Below are positions 24,721 through 37,054 of a DNA stretch of 64,000 nt, piece after piece. The notes below the pieces were generated by a model. That model worked only from the letters and a program-made list of their open reading frames with translations, did not search any database and had not been told where the DNA came from. Made by a program: the position numbers and the translations under genes. Position 1 is the first letter of the stretch, and every line of letters starts with the position of its first letter. The stretch is from Acetatifactor sp. (lineage in GTDB: Bacteria > Bacillota > Clostridia > Lachnospirales > Lachnospiraceae): assembly GCA_024693365.1 (NCBI GenBank), contig JAILLF010000041.1, forward strand, positions 1 through 64,000, written 5' to 3'.

Positions 24721-27345
24721 TTATTCGTCCTCTTCTTCCTTCGGAAGATTGATTTCCTTGTCTGGATCGTCTTCGACGTCTTCCATGAAAGCATGTTCCG
24801 CATTCATCTCGGACTCTGCGTATTCCGCGTCAACACTGGCTTCCGCATCCTCAATGTTGTCGAATTCCTGATTTCCGTCGGAAATCTTTTCGCGAACCTT
24901 CGCAATCTGGGCGATGGTCACGCCTTCCTTTAAGTTCATCATCTTCACGCCGGAGGTAATTCTTCCGAGTTTGGAGATATCCTGCATGCGCAGCTGAATG
25001 ATAATGCCTTCGGTCGTAATCATCATGATCTCATTGTCATCATTCACGGCCTTCACGCCAACTACAAAGCCCGTCTTGTCCGTGATCTTGTAGCACTTCA
25101 CGCCCTTACCGCCGCGCTTTTGCACGTTGAATTCCTTCAGATACGTGCGCTTTCCAAGACCATGCTCGGAAACAATGAGGAGCGAATCGCCCTGGCTCTG
25201 GAGCTGCATGCCAATGATCTCATCCTGATCCTCTAAGTTCATGCCGATCACGCCCATGGAGGTTCTTCCGGTAGGACGCACGTCGGTTTCCTTAAAGCGG
25301 ATGCACTGTCCAAATCTCGTAACGAGGAAAATCTCGTCATCGTTCTTGGTGGTCTTTACTTCGATCAGCTCATCGTCATCGCGGAGATTGATCGCAGCGA
25401 GGCCGTTCTTTCTCACGTTCTCATATTCCACAAGGGAAGTCTTCTTTACGATGCCCTTCTTGGTCACCATAAAGAGATTCTTCTCGTCTTCGTATTCCTT
25501 GATCGGAATCATGGCGGTAATCTTCTCTCCCGGATTTAACTGGAGAAGGTTGACAATCGCCGTTCCGCGGGCAGTTCTTCCTGCCTCAGGGATCTCATAT
25601 GCTTTCAGGCGGTATACGCGGCCCATGTTGGTGAAAAAGTTCAGGTAATGATGATTTGTCGTCATCAGCAGGTCTTCAATATAGTCATCCTCGATGGTCT
25701 GCATGCCCTTGATGCCCTTGCCGCCGCGATTTTGGGCCTTGAAATTATCCACCGTCATGCGCTTAATGTAACCAAGCTTCGTCATGGCAACAACGGTATT
25801 CTCATGAGGGATCATGTCCTCGATGGAAATGTCAAACTCATCAAAGCCGATCTTACTTCTTCTGTCATCGCCATACTTGATCGCAATGATCTGGATTTCT
25901 TCTTTGATCACGCCAAGGAGGAGCTTTTCATCCGCAAGAATGGCCTTTAATTCGGCAATCTTTGCCACAAGTTCTTTATGCTCGTCCTCAAGCTTTGCTC
26001 TTTCCAAACCTGTCAGGGCACGCAGTCTCATGTCCACAATGGCCTGCGCCTGCACGTCAGAGAGCTCGAAGCGCTCGATCAAACGATCCTTTGCTTCCTG
26101 GGTATTCTGGCTGCTGCGGATGATGGAGATCACTTCGTCAATGAAATCCAGCGCCTTCAAGAGGCCTTGTAAAATGTGATCGCGCTCCTCCGCCTTGTTC
26201 AAATCATACTTGGTACGGCGGGTAACCACGTCCTCTTGGTGCTTAATGTAGTAATTTAGCATGTCGAGGAGGCTCATGACCTTGGGCTCGTTATTGACAA
26301 GCGCCAGCATGATCACGCCAAAGGTATCCTGCAGCTGCGTGTGCTTATAAAGCTGATTCAACACCACGTTCGGGTTCGCGTCACGGCGAAGTTCGATCAC
26401 GACTCTCACGCCCTCGCGGTTCGACTCGTCACGGATGTCCGTGATGCCGTCGATCTTTTTCAGCTTTACCAGTTCAGCGATCTTAATGATCAGATTCGCC
26501 TTGTTCACCATGTAGGGAAGCTCCGTGGCGATGATCTGATTCTTTCCGTTGGGAAGGGTTTCAATGTTGGTCACGGCGCGAACGCGGATCTTGCCGCGGC
26601 CCGTGCGATATGCTTCTTCACAGCCTCTGGTTCCGAGGATCAAACCGCCCGTAGGGAAGTCAGGCGCTTTCACGATTTCCAGAATCTCATCGATGGAGGT
26701 ATCACGATTTTCCTGAACCCTGTTGTCAATGATCTTCACAACGGCCTGCACCACTTCGCGAAGATTGTGGGGAGGAATGTTGGTCGCCATACCGACGGCG
26801 ATTCCGGTGGTACCGTTTACCAGGAGATTTGGATAACGGCTGGGCAGTACGACAGGCTCTTTCTCCGTGTCATCAAAATTCGGCACAAAATCCACGGTAT
26901 CCTTGCCAATGTCAGCAAGGAGTTCCATGCTGATTTTGGATAGTCTTGCTTCCGTGTAACGCATGGCAGCGGCGCCGTCACCGTCCATGGAACCAAAGTT
27001 TCCGTGACCGTCCACAAGAGGATATCTGGTATTCCAATCCTGCGCCATGTTAACCAAGGCGCCATAAATGGAACTGTCGCCGTGAGGATGGTATTTACCC
27101 ATGGTGTCACCGACAATACGCGCGCTCTTTCGATGCGGCTTGTCCGGTCCGTTATTCAGTTCGATCATGGAGTAGAGCACGCGCCTCTGTACGGGTTTTA
27201 AGCCGTCGCGCACGTCTGGAAGCGCGCGGGCCGCGATAACGCTCATGGCATAATCGATGTAAAATGTCTCCATTCTCTCTTTCAGATCGACCTCATGGAT
27301 CTTGTCGATCTCATTTGGCTTCTGATCAAAAACGTCGTCGTTCAT
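24721..27345 (-). CDS. gyrA: DNA gyrase subunit A
   Basis: 874 residues from the ATG at 27345, preceded by AGAGGA; a longer reading lacks support. N-terminal breakage-rejoining domain with [18 protein letters not shown] (about 25-42), [16 protein letters not shown] in the quinolone-resistance region and the catalytic Tyr in [12 protein letters not shown]. The C-terminal beta-pinwheel has several GyrA-box-like blades, including [11 protein letters not shown]. The last 45 residues form a very acidic tail ([20 protein letters not shown], then [16 protein letters not shown]). With GyrB it introduces negative supercoils using ATP. It lies 72 bases downstream of gyrB. Confidence 0.98.
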   Translation of the reverse strand: MNDDVFDQKPNEIDKIHEVDLKERMETFYIDYAMSVIAARALPDVRDGLKPVQRRVLYSMIELNNGPDKPHRKSARIVGDTMGKYHPHGDSSIYGALVNMAQDWNTRYPLVDGHGNFGSMDGDGAAAMRYTEARLSKISMELLADIGKDTVDFVPNFDDTEKEPVVLPSRYPNLLVNGTTGIAVGMATNIPPHNLREVVQAVVKIIDNRVQENRDTSIDEILEIVKAPDFPTGGLILGTRGCEEAYRTGRGKIRVRAVTNIETLPNGKNQIIATELPYMVNKANLIIKIAELVKLKKIDGITDIRDESNREGVRVVIELRRDANPNVVLNQLYKHTQLQDTFGVIMLALVNNEPKVMSLLDMLNYYIKHQEDVVTRRTKYDLNKAEERDHILQGLLKALDFIDEVISIIRSSQNTQEAKDRLIERFELSDVQAQAIVDMRLRALTGLERAKLEDEHKELVAKIAELKAILADEKLLLGVIKEEIQIIAIKYGDDRRSKIGFDEFDISIEDMIPHENTVVAMTKLGYIKRMTVDNFKAQNRGGKGIKGMQTIEDDYIEDLLMTTNHHYLNFFTNMGRVYRLKAYEIPEAGRTARGTAIVNLLQLNPGEKITAMIPIKEYEDEKNLFMVTKKGIVKKTSLVEYENVRKNGLAAINLRDDDELIEVKTTKNDDEIFLVTRFGQCIRFKETDVRPTGRTSMGVIGMNLEDQDEIIGMQLQSQGDSLLIVSEHGLGKRTYLKEFNVQKRGGKGVKCYKITDKTGFVVGVKAVNDDNEIMMITTEGIIIQLRMQDISKLGRITSGVKMMNLKEGVTIAQIAKVREKISDGNQEFDNIEDAEASVDAEYAESEMNAEHAFMEDVEDDPDKEINLPKEEEDE

Positions 27346-27417
27346 GATTCCTCTTTCTGTCCGGATGGACATTTATATTTCCGATATTCTTCAAATCTTG
27401 AATGTCATAAGAAAAGA

Positions 27418-29634
<2,217 letters not shown>

Positions 29635-29641
29635 TTATATA

Positions 29642-30739
29642 TTACTCTTTCTCTTCACTCATTTTTTCAACGGATCCATTCGTCACCTTAAAGACTCTGT
29701 CAATCTCAAAACGATTATTGACAAATTCCTCCAAACCGGTACAGGTGATAATGGTCTGAATGTTTCCGATACTGTTTAACAAATAATTTTGGCGATTACT
29801 GTCAAGCTCCGACAATACGTCATCCAAGAGCAGGATCGGCGTGTCTTTCGTAATTTTTTTTACCAATTCAATCTCAGAAAGCTTTAAGGAAAGGGCTGCC
29901 GTTCTCTGCTGGCCCTGGGATCCAAACTTCCGGATGTCCACGTCGCCGATCAGAAAACTAAAGTCATCCCTGTGAGGACCAACCGTCGTCATTTTTGACC
30001 TGACGTCTCTCTCCTGGTTTTCCAAAAGCTTTTTCTCAAAATCCTCTATCTGGACGTCAGGTTCATAAACAATCTTAATCTTTTCCCTTCCGCCGGAAAG
30101 ACTGAAATGAATTCCTTCAATGATCTCATTGAGCTGTTCCACAAAGAGCTTTCTTCTCTCTATGATCTTACTTCCGTAAGAAACCAGCTGCATGTCCCAA
30201 ATATTTAAGGTTTCCCGAAGCTGAGGATTAAAATACATGTCCTTCAACAAGGTATTTCTCTGTTCTACGATCTTGTTGTAATTACTAAGATTATAAAAAT
30301 AAAAACTATCAAGCTGGCAGAGCTCCATGTCAACAAAACGTCTTCTCTCCGAAGGACCATTTTTGATAATTCCGAGATCTTCCGGCGAAAAGAACACAAC
30401 ATTACAAAGCCCAATCAGATCCGCCGCTTTTTTAACCCTTTGTCCGTCAATCGCAAGTCCCTTTGACTTACTTTTCCTAAGATGCATGTCAATGCGGGTT
30501 TCCACGTTCTCTTTCTCTATCACGGTTCTGACGTGAGCTTCTTCTTTGTTAAAATTTATAATGTCCCTGTCCTTGCTGCCTTTGTGAGATTTGGTCGTGG
30601 CAGAAACGTAAATGGCTTCCAGGATGTTTGTCTTTCCCTGCGCGTTATCTCCGTACAAAATATTGGTACCGGGACTAAATTCCATGGAAAGATGATCATA
30701 ATTTCTGTAATCAGACAACTCAATGGATTTAATGATCAT
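29642..30739 (-). CDS. recF: DNA replication and repair protein RecF
   Basis: 365 residues, usual length. The P-loop GDNAQGKTNILEA lies near residue 30, an ABC-like signature around FGSQGQQRTAALSLKLSE near 285, and the Walker B ILLLDDVLSELD near 310. RecF loads RecA at single-strand gaps with RecO and RecR. It begins five bases after the S4-domain gene and ends 22 bases before gyrB, matching the conserved dnaN-yaaA-recF-gyrB operon. Confidence 0.97.
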   Translation of the reverse strand: MIIKSIELSDYRNYDHLSMEFSPGTNILYGDNAQGKTNILEAIYVSATTKSHKGSKDRDIINFNKEEAHVRTVIEKENVETRIDMHLRKSKSKGLAIDGQRVKKAADLIGLCNVVFFSPEDLGIIKNGPSERRRFVDMELCQLDSFYFYNLSNYNKIVEQRNTLLKDMYFNPQLRETLNIWDMQLVSYGSKIIERRKLFVEQLNEIIEGIHFSLSGGREKIKIVYEPDVQIEDFEKKLLENQERDVRSKMTTVGPHRDDFSFLIGDVDIRKFGSQGQQRTAALSLKLSEIELVKKITKDTPILLLDDVLSELDSNRQNYLLNSIGNIQTIITCTGLEEFVNNRFEIDRVFKVTNGSVEKMSEEKE

Positions 30740-30744
30740 GTTTC

Positions 30745-30951
30745 TTACTCAACCTTCACTTTGTTGCCCTGATATTCAACAATATCCCCGGCCACTATTT
30801 TTCTTCCTCTTCTGGTATCTATTTCTCCATTTACCTTCACAAGTCCGTCTTGTATCACATACTTTGCGTCCACTCCGGACTCCACAAGCCCGGCAAGCTT
30901 CAAAACCTGTCCGAGCTTTATAAACTCGTCTTTAATCTTAACTACTTCCAT
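30745..30951 (-). CDS. yaaA: S4-domain RNA-binding protein YaaA
   Basis: 68 residues made almost entirely of one S4 fold: the helices in EFIKLGQVLKLAGLVESG followed by the beta part VIQDGLVKVNGEIDTRRGRK. Position between dnaN and recF and the size match YaaA of Bacillus, which has been linked to ribosome assembly. Ribosome binding through the S4 domain is family knowledge; nothing here adds to it. Confidence 0.93.
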   Translation of the reverse strand: MEVVKIKDEFIKLGQVLKLAGLVESGVDAKYVIQDGLVKVNGEIDTRRGRKIVAGDIVEYQGNKVKVE

Positions 30952-30964
30952 ACCCTTTACCTTC

Positions 30965-32074
30965 TTAGGAAACCGTCGTAAAGTTTACCGGCAATACAAG
31001 ATAAATATAAGACTCTTCATCGTTCTTGATGAAGCAAGGTGCTTTGGAATTCACCATGTAGAGGTCAACTTCCTCGTCATCAATAACTCTGAGTGCATCT
31101 ATCAAGAATTTAGGATTAAATCCGATCATCAGATCCTTACCCTGCTTCTCCACGTCGATGTCTTCATTCATGCTGCCAAGGGTAGAATTGATCTTAAGTT
31201 CAATAAATCCGTCGCTAACGTTGATAATAATGGGTTTTTTGTCTCCTTCCTTCACAAGAAGGGTAGCTCTGTCGATACAGTTTAAAAGCTCTCTCTTATT
31301 GACCGTTACCTTGGTCTCATAATCACTCGAAAGCATCTGCTCCACCTTGAAGTATTCGCCCTCGATCAATCTGGAAACAACCAGGGTATCGTCAAACTCA
31401 AACAAAACGTGATTATTCGTAAAGGAAATGGTTACGTCCTTATCCGCATCTCCGGGAATGATCTTTGAAATTTCATTTAAGGTCTTTCCGGGAACAATCA
31501 GACGAGCCGGATCATAATGATCCTTCAGCTGGATCTTTCGAATGGAAATTCTGTGACCGTCAAGAGAAACCACCTTTAATTCATTTCCATTAACGTCAAA
31601 CAATTCGCCTGTCATCAGCTTGTTGTTTTCATTGTCAGAAATGGAAAAAATCGTCTGACGGATTACTTCCTTCAGGGTGAACTGGCTGATCAAAATCTGA
31701 TGATTCTTTTCTACGATGGGAAGATAAGAGAAATCCTCTCCTGATTTTCCAATAATGGTAAAATTAGACTTTTCACATTTGATAAAGGTCTTGAAGGATC
31801 CGTCGGACTCGATGGTAACGTCGCTGTCCGGAAGCTTTCTGATAATGTCCAGAAACATCTTTGCATCCAGGGCAATAATGCCTTTTTCAATCACTTCACC
31901 TTCAATGATGGTTTCCATGCCAAGCTCCATGTCGTTGGCAGTCAACTTAATATAATTTTTTGTAGCATCTACAAGAATACATTCAAGAATAGACATCGTC
32001 GTCTTGTTTGGAACGGCTTTTGATACAATCTGTAAACCTGCCAAAAGATTTGATTTTGAACATACGAATTTCAT
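30965..32074 (-). CDS. dnaN: DNA polymerase III beta subunit (sliding clamp)
   Basis: 369 residues from the ATG at 32074, chosen for GGGAGA about ten bases upstream; an ATG nine bases earlier is too close. Three clamp domains are present, with typical segments such as LLAGLQIVSKAVPNKTTMSI (first 30 residues), VVSLDGHRISIRK near 175 and the ending YIYLVLPVNFTT. The homodimeric ring tethers polymerase III to DNA. It follows dnaA after a 200-base spacer and begins the run dnaN-yaaA-recF-gyrB-gyrA. Confidence 0.97.
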   Translation of the reverse strand: MKFVCSKSNLLAGLQIVSKAVPNKTTMSILECILVDATKNYIKLTANDMELGMETIIEGEVIEKGIIALDAKMFLDIIRKLPDSDVTIESDGSFKTFIKCEKSNFTIIGKSGEDFSYLPIVEKNHQILISQFTLKEVIRQTIFSISDNENNKLMTGELFDVNGNELKVVSLDGHRISIRKIQLKDHYDPARLIVPGKTLNEISKIIPGDADKDVTISFTNNHVLFEFDDTLVVSRLIEGEYFKVEQMLSSDYETKVTVNKRELLNCIDRATLLVKEGDKKPIIINVSDGFIELKINSTLGSMNEDIDVEKQGKDLMIGFNPKFLIDALRVIDDEEVDLYMVNSKAPCFIKNDEESYIYLVLPVNFTTVS

Positions 32075-32273
32075 AACGTGCATATCTCCCTTCGCGTCAT
32101 TGTACCTGTCTGTTGGACCCCTATGATATAAAATAAAAAAGAAAGTTCGTATTATTCTTAGTAATAGGAGTTGATATGTGCAAAACTACTCTTATTGTAC
32201 CATTTTTAAGGGAAAAATGGAATGGAAAACGAGTGAATAATTTCAGAAAAACTCAAATTTTTTCAAAAGTTAT

Positions 32274-33659
32274 TCACGTTTGAGAAGGGTTGATTTTCTT
32301 CTCAATAATTTCAATTTTGTTCTGAAGATCCTTGTTTGTGGATATCTCTGCTTCTATTTTGGAACAACCGTGGATAACCGTGGTGTGATCCTTTTTATTA
32401 AGAAGCTTGGCAATGTTTGTGTATGAGGTATCCGTAAGCTTCCGGCAGAGATACATGATGATCTGTCTGGGAACGACAAACTCTGAATTTCTCTTTTTGG
32501 AAGTAATGTCCTCGGATTTTACGCCAAAATGCTCTGAAACCACGTCAATAATGAGATTTGGCGTAATTTCATTGGATTTATTGGGATCGATCATGTCCTT
32601 TAATGCTTCTTCCGCAACGGCCAGGGTAATGTCCTGGTCAAGCTTGTTGAGCTTTGCAAAGGCAACGATCTTGTTAAATGCGCCTTCCAGCTCACGAATG
32701 TTGGATTTAATGTTGTTTGCAATGTATTGAATGACTTCTTCAGAAATAATCTTTTCACAGGATTCCGCATTTTTTCGAAGAATGGCGACCTTCGTCTCAT
32801 AATCAGGCGGCTGAATGTCTGCAGTAAGTCCCCACTCGAATCTGGAACGGAATCTTTCATCCAAAGCGCTCATCTGTCTTGGAGGCTTGTCGGAGGAAAG
32901 AATGATCTGCTTTCCGGCTGCATGAAGAACGTTAAAGGTATTGAAGAATTCTTCCTGGGTACTTTCCTTACCTATAATAAATTGAACGTCATCGACCATG
33001 AGCACGTCGACGGTTCTGTACTTTTCACGAAGCTTTGTCATGGAAGCAGCATTACCGCTTCTGATGGATTCGATCACTTCATTCGTGAATTCCTCACTTG
33101 TTACGTAGAGAACCTTCATGTTGGGATGGTTGTCCAGGATCATGTGGCCGATGGAATGCATTAAGTGCGTTTTTCCAAGTCCGGGACCACCATAGAGATA
33201 CAAAGGATTGTAAGTGATCTCAGGATAGGATTCCGCAACGGCCAGAGAAGAAGCATGCGCAAATTTATTGTTACTTCCAACGACAAAAGTTTCAAAACGA
33301 TATCTTGGAATGAGATTTGCGTTTTCGTGAGTCACGTTATTTATGGATCCATGATCTGCAATCTTCTCGGAAATGCTGGCAGCTCCGGCAGAAGGAATCT
33401 TATTTTCCAATAAGAAGTTCACTTCATAATCATGGTCAAACATTTCCGTAATGGTAACTTTAAAGAAATTAGTGAATTTTTTTGAAATGTAATCCAGGGC
33501 ACTTGCCTGATCCGACGGGATAAGAATATTTACAACATCATCCTTAACGCTGTAAAACTCTAAGGATTCAATCCAAGTACGATAAGAAATGTCAGAAAGA
33601 TCGTACTCCCTCCTGACACTTTCCTTGATGTCATTCCATTTTTCCTTCATGATTTCCAT
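32274..33659 (-). CDS. dnaA: chromosomal replication initiator DnaA
   Basis: 461 residues from the ATG at 33659 (AGGTG seven bases upstream; a GTG nine bases earlier is the alternative). Domain I (1-85) carries WIESLEFYSVKDDVVNILIP, a short variable domain II, an AAA+ domain with GGPGLGKTHLMHSIG and VLMVDDVQFIIGKESTQEEF, and the DNA-binding domain IV with the signature KKDHTTVIHGCSKIE. It binds the DnaA boxes in the adjacent oriC and opens the duplex. Its promoter is at 33741-33769, within reach of those boxes, fitting autorepression. Confidence 0.98.
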   Translation of the reverse strand: MEIMKEKWNDIKESVRREYDLSDISYRTWIESLEFYSVKDDVVNILIPSDQASALDYISKKFTNFFKVTITEMFDHDYEVNFLLENKIPSAGAASISEKIADHGSINNVTHENANLIPRYRFETFVVGSNNKFAHASSLAVAESYPEITYNPLYLYGGPGLGKTHLMHSIGHMILDNHPNMKVLYVTSEEFTNEVIESIRSGNAASMTKLREKYRTVDVLMVDDVQFIIGKESTQEEFFNTFNVLHAAGKQIILSSDKPPRQMSALDERFRSRFEWGLTADIQPPDYETKVAILRKNAESCEKIISEEVIQYIANNIKSNIRELEGAFNKIVAFAKLNKLDQDITLAVAEEALKDMIDPNKSNEITPNLIIDVVSEHFGVKSEDITSKKRNSEFVVPRQIIMYLCRKLTDTSYTNIAKLLNKKDHTTVIHGCSKIEAEISTNKDLQNKIEIIEKKINPSQT

Positions 33660-33740
33660 AAAAAACACCTGAACCTTCCCAAACTAGTTTGGTAAAATGA
33701 CTTGAAAAGACATATAAACCGACATTAAACCATCGTACTA

Positions 33741-33769
33741 ATTCTATAATAAATCTGGAAATATTTCAA
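33741..33769 (-). promoter_or_regulatory. probable dnaA promoter
   Basis: On the minus strand TTGAAA (33769-33764) and TAGAAT (33746-33741) stand 17 bases apart, about 80 bases before the dnaA start and close to the DnaA boxes. Confidence 0.6.
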
Positions 33770-33779
33770 ATGATAGTTT

Positions 33780-34140
33780 TGAACGTCCTTTTTGAAAAAG
33801 TTATCCACGTATTGTTGATAATTATGTTTATAAGTGAAAATTTTTTCTACTTACGTGGATATTTACGTAAAAGGGTGGATAAGTTATCCTTAAGCTTGTG
33901 AATCATTATTAAGTGCATTTTTAGGGTAAATTCACGTCTGTTTTCATAAAAAATGGGAGTTTTTTACCTAGATATCCACATTAAGTGAATAATATGTGGA
34001 TATCTAATTTTGTCTTTTTTTACGTGTATATGTACGTGGATAAATGAAAAATACGAAAAAATTTATTTTTTTGTATTCTCTTTTTTCTTTATTTTTCGGG
34101 TTTTTTATAAATTTTTTCTTGACGTGGCTCGTTATTTTTT
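33780..34140. other. replication origin oriC between dnaA and rpmH
   Basis: At least seven DnaA-box-like 9-mers are seen: TTATCCACG at 33801, CGTGGATAT at 33854, GGTGGATAA at 33874, TTATCCTTA at 33884, ATATCCACA at 33973, TGTGGATAT at 33995 and CGTGGATAA at 34034. The stretch 34043-34118 is almost only A and T with long T runs and is the likely unwinding element. Position at the divergence of the dnaA and rpmH operons agrees with the usual Firmicutes origin. No gene lies here. Confidence 0.92.
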
Positions 34141-34147
34141 ATACAAT
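34119..34147 (+). promoter_or_regulatory. promoter of the rpmH-rnpA operon
   Basis: TTGACG (34119-34124) and TACAAT (34142-34147) with a 17-base spacer, 43 bases before the rpmH start. Confidence 0.75.
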
Positions 34148-34189
34148 CAATATGCTATTTTCCTGTAAAAGTAAAGGAGGTGCCTTATC

Positions 34190-34324
34190 ATGAAGATGAC
34201 ATTTCAGCCTAAAAAGCGTTCCCATGCCAGAGTCCATGGCTTTAGAGCTAGAATGAGTACTCCCGGCGGAAGAAAAGTGTTAGCAGCAAGACGTGCAAAG
34301 GGAAGAAAAAAGATTTCTGCTTAA
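34190..34324 (+). CDS. rpmH: 50S ribosomal protein L34
   Basis: 44 residues, the standard length, beginning [18 protein letters not shown] and ending KGRKKISA. The GFRARM and highly basic composition are typical of L34, a small protein of the large ribosomal subunit. AAAGGAGG lies nine bases before the ATG. It is the first gene of the plus-strand origin operon and is followed by a hairpin that may reduce readthrough into rnpA. Confidence 0.97.
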   Translation: MKMTFQPKKRSHARVHGFRARMSTPGGRKVLAARRAKGRKKISA

Positions 34325-34340
34325 CGATATAAACTGCTAT

Positions 34341-34367
34341 GGGTCACAGCAATGTGACCTTTTTTTC
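34341..34367 (+). terminator. terminator or attenuator between rpmH and rnpA
   Basis: GGTCACA pairs with TGTGACC around a four-base loop and is followed by seven T. It would let ribosomal protein L34 be made in excess over RNase P protein. Confidence 0.8.
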
Positions 34368-34404
34368 TATAAAATTTGAGCAGATAATCTTCATTTAATT
34401 AATT

Positions 34405-34752
34405 ATGAAATTTTCGGAATCCTTAAAAAAGAATCACCAGTTCCAGTTTGTTTACAAGAACGGCATATCTTATGCCAACAAATATTTTGTAATGATCATA
34501 AAGGAAAATGGCCTTGAAATAAACAGGCTTGGAATCAGCGTGAGCAAAAAAGTTGGAAACAGTGTGGTAAGACATCGGATTGCCAGACTGGTTCGGGAAA
34601 GCTATCGATTACATGAGAGCGTATTCAATAGTGGTTTGGATATTGTAGTCGTTGCGAGAAGCACTGCTGCAGAGGCGAATTATTTTGACGTGGAAAGTGC
34701 CCTGCTCCATCTTGCAAAGCTCCATAAGATCATAAAAGTTTATCTATATTGA
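34405..34752 (+). CDS. rnpA: ribonuclease P protein component
   Basis: 115 residues. The N-terminal MKFSESLKKNHQFQFVYKNG and the RNR-like motif in KVGNSVVRHRIARLVRESYR (shown as NSVVRHRIARLVRES) are diagnostic; the family's RNA-binding basic helix is here. It assists the RNA subunit in trimming the 5' end of precursor tRNA. The start has no strong ribosome site, as is common when this gene follows rpmH closely. Confidence 0.96.
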   Translation: MKFSESLKKNHQFQFVYKNGISYANKYFVMIIKENGLEINRLGISVSKKVGNSVVRHRIARLVRESYRLHESVFNSGLDIVVVARSTAAEANYFDVESALLHLAKLHKIIKVYLY

Positions 34753-34761
34753 AACTTGTTT

Positions 34762-35004
34762 ATGAAAAAAATTTTTATCGCTATTATAAAATTATATCAG
34801 AAATATCTTTCTCCAATGAAGAGAACCAAATGTCCTTACGTTCCAAGTTGTTCCTGTTATGGCTTGGAAGCCGTTGAAAAACATGGCGCGTTTAAGGGAG
34901 GGCTTTTGGCTTTTTGGAGAATTTTACGATGCAATCCTTTTTCGAAAGGAGGATATGATCCGGTTCCAGAAAAGATCAGATACCTTTCTATTAGGAAGAA
35001 ATAG
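34762..35004 (+). CDS. yidD: membrane protein insertion efficiency factor YidD
   Basis: 80 residues from the ATG at 34762; a TTG six bases earlier is the other possible start. The family signature [20 protein letters not shown] and the following [13 protein letters not shown] are clear. An amphipathic N-terminal helix would attach it to the inner face of the membrane, where it helps YidC insert proteins. It begins eight bases after rnpA and is followed by yidC. Confidence 0.96.
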   Translation: MKKIFIAIIKLYQKYLSPMKRTKCPYVPSCSCYGLEAVEKHGAFKGGLLAFWRILRCNPFSKGGYDPVPEKIRYLSIRKK

Positions 35005-35021
35005 CGATGCCAGGAGGATAA

Positions 35022-36350
35022 ATGGAATTTGTTTCTTTAACACAAAACTCTACTTTTATCATTGGTTGGGTGGCGAAGATCCTTGGCTATATTATGGAAG
35101 GAATTTTCACGGTTATTGACGCGATCGGAATTCCAAACATTGGTCTTGCGATCATCCTCTTTACGATCGTCGTAAACCTGTTGATGTTGCCTCTCACCAT
35201 TAAGCAACAAAAGTTTTCAAAGCTGTCCGCAAAGATGCAACCTGAGATTCAGGCGGTTCAAAGTAAGTATAAGAACAAAAAAGATCAAAATTCCCAAATG
35301 GCCATGAATCAGGAAATCCAAATGATTTATGCCAAATACGGCGTATCCCCTACCGGAAGCTGTATGTACCTTTTGATCCAAATGCCGATCCTGTTTGCAT
35401 TGTATCGCGTTATCTACAGCATTCCCGCTTACGTTACCAAAATTGGAAACACCTTTGGCATACTTGCTGAAAAGATTATTAGTGCGGATAATGCAGAGTT
35501 CTTAAAAAATTCAGGTGTTGCCAGTATTAAGACTAACGTTGACATGTTTGCAAAGAACATGAACAATGATCTTTACAAGGGCGTGATTGACGTTTTGAAC
35601 AGATTGTCTTCCACGGATCTTGCCACTGTAGCCGATCATTACAACTTAAATGCTTTGACTTCAGACGGAAGTCTGATCCTTGGCAAGGGTGGTCTTCTGG
35701 AAACCTATAACAATTTTCTTGGACTAAACATTGGAAACGCGCCGAACAATATTGTAAAAGAGGCTTGGGCCGCAGGCGCATGGGGACTTGTGATCGGAGC
35801 ACTTATGATTCCCGTACTCTCTGCCTTGACGCAGTTCATCAGCGTTAAGCTGATTCCCCAGCAGCCTAAGAGTGGTAATGAGCAGGCAGATTCCATGGCA
35901 GATTCCATGAAAACAATGAACATGATCATGCCGATCATGTCCGCCTGGTTCTGTTATACGTTTGCAGCCGGCATGGGCCTTTACTGGATAGCAGGTAACA
36001 TTGTTCGTACCATCCAGCAGATTATCATCAACAAGCACATTGATAAGATGGATTTTGACCAGATCATCAGTCAAAATAAGGAAAAAAGTGCCAAGAAGCT
36101 TGAAAAAATGAAACTTCAGCAAGAACGTCTGAATGCTTATGCACAGATGAATACCAAGAACATTCAGGCTCAGCAGCCCAGAAAGAACTTGCAGAACAAG
36201 GCACACGTAAGTTCATCCGTTTCCGAAAAGGAAATTGAGAAGGCCATGAAGGATGCCGAAGATGCAGCTTCCACCAGCACAAAGACCGGATCCGGAAGCA
36301 TGTTTGAAAAGGCTGGCATGGTGAAGAAGTACAATGACAGGAATAAATAA
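35022..36350 (+). CDS. yidC: membrane protein insertase YidC/OxaA
   Basis: 442 residues. The 60KD_IMP domain begins near residue 40 (IGLAIILFTIVVNLLMLPLT) with the conserved cytoplasmic loop KMQPEIQAVQSKYKNK and QEIQMIYAKYGVSPTGSCM, then four more helices ending with SAWFCYTFAAGMGLYWIAGN. Between the second and third conserved helices an extracytoplasmic stretch of about 85 residues is longer than in Bacillus SpoIIIJ. The C-terminal 90 residues are charged and cytoplasmic. There is no lipoprotein signal. AGGAGG six bases before the ATG fixes the start. Confidence 0.96.
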   Translation: MEFVSLTQNSTFIIGWVAKILGYIMEGIFTVIDAIGIPNIGLAIILFTIVVNLLMLPLTIKQQKFSKLSAKMQPEIQAVQSKYKNKKDQNSQMAMNQEIQMIYAKYGVSPTGSCMYLLIQMPILFALYRVIYSIPAYVTKIGNTFGILAEKIISADNAEFLKNSGVASIKTNVDMFAKNMNNDLYKGVIDVLNRLSSTDLATVADHYNLNALTSDGSLILGKGGLLETYNNFLGLNIGNAPNNIVKEAWAAGAWGLVIGALMIPVLSALTQFISVKLIPQQPKSGNEQADSMADSMKTMNMIMPIMSAWFCYTFAAGMGLYWIAGNIVRTIQQIIINKHIDKMDFDQIISQNKEKSAKKLEKMKLQQERLNAYAQMNTKNIQAQQPRKNLQNKAHVSSSVSEKEIEKAMKDAEDAASTSTKTGSGSMFEKAGMVKKYNDRNK

Positions 36351-36382
36351 GGAATTACGTAAATTATTGGAGGATAAGTAAA

Positions 36383-37054
36383 ATGGAATATAAAGAGTTT
36401 ACTGCAAAGACAGTTAGCGAAGCCATTACGGATGCTTGCCAGGAATTTGGAGTTACCAGCGATCGCCTTGTATATGAAGTCATTGAGAAGGAATCTGCTG
36501 GATTTTTGGGCATTGGTTCCAAGCCTGCCACCATTAAGGCAGCCATCAAGGAAGAGGAAGAGAAAAAGATGGAAGTTGCCGTTGCTGCTGCCACTCCCGC
36601 TTCCTTTGAAGAAAGTGCAAAAAACTTCCTGAAAGACGTATTTGAAGCTATGAAGATGGAAGTTACCATCACTGCAAAGTTCGACGAGGCAGAGAGAAAC
36701 CTTGACATAGAGCTTAGTGGCGACGACATGGGAATGCTCATCGGTAAGAGAGGTGCAACCCTGGATTCCCTTCAGTATCTGGTATCTCTTGTTGTTAATA
36801 AGAACACGGATGATTACGTTCGCGTAAAGGTCGATACCGAGAATTACCGCGAGAGAAGAAAGGAAACCCTTGAAAATCTTGCAAAGAACATTGCTTACAA
36901 GGTAAAGAGAACGAAGCGTCCCGTTTCCCTGGAGCCCATGAATCCTTATGAGAGAAGGATCATCCACTCCGCTCTCCAGAATGACAAGTACGTTACGACC
37001 CACAGCGAAGGCGAAGATCCCTTCAGAAGAGTAATTGTTTCCTTGAAAAAATAA
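36383..37054 (+). CDS. jag: RNA-binding protein Jag/EloR (KhpB)
   Basis: 223 residues. Jag_N domain (1-52) with VIEKESAGFLGIGSKPATIK, a KH domain (about 95-150) with DDMGMLIGKRGATLDSLQYL, and an R3H domain at the end (NPYERRIIHSALQ). The family binds RNA and affects cell elongation and division in Gram-positive bacteria. It follows yidC after 32 bases as in most Firmicutes. A long antisense open frame across the region is judged to be a shadow. Confidence 0.95.
   Translation: MEYKEFTAKTVSEAITDACQEFGVTSDRLVYEVIEKESAGFLGIGSKPATIKAAIKEEEEKKMEVAVAAATPASFEESAKNFLKDVFEAMKMEVTITAKFDEAERNLDIELSGDDMGMLIGKRGATLDSLQYLVSLVVNKNTDDYVRVKVDTENYRERRKETLENLAKNIAYKVKRTKRPVSLEPMNPYERRIIHSALQNDKYVTTHSEGEDPFRRVIVSLKK

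Noticed and set aside
36170..37003. 277-codon minus-strand open frame across yidC end and jag
   Set aside because: It is the shadow of two well-conserved plus-strand genes and shows no family motif.
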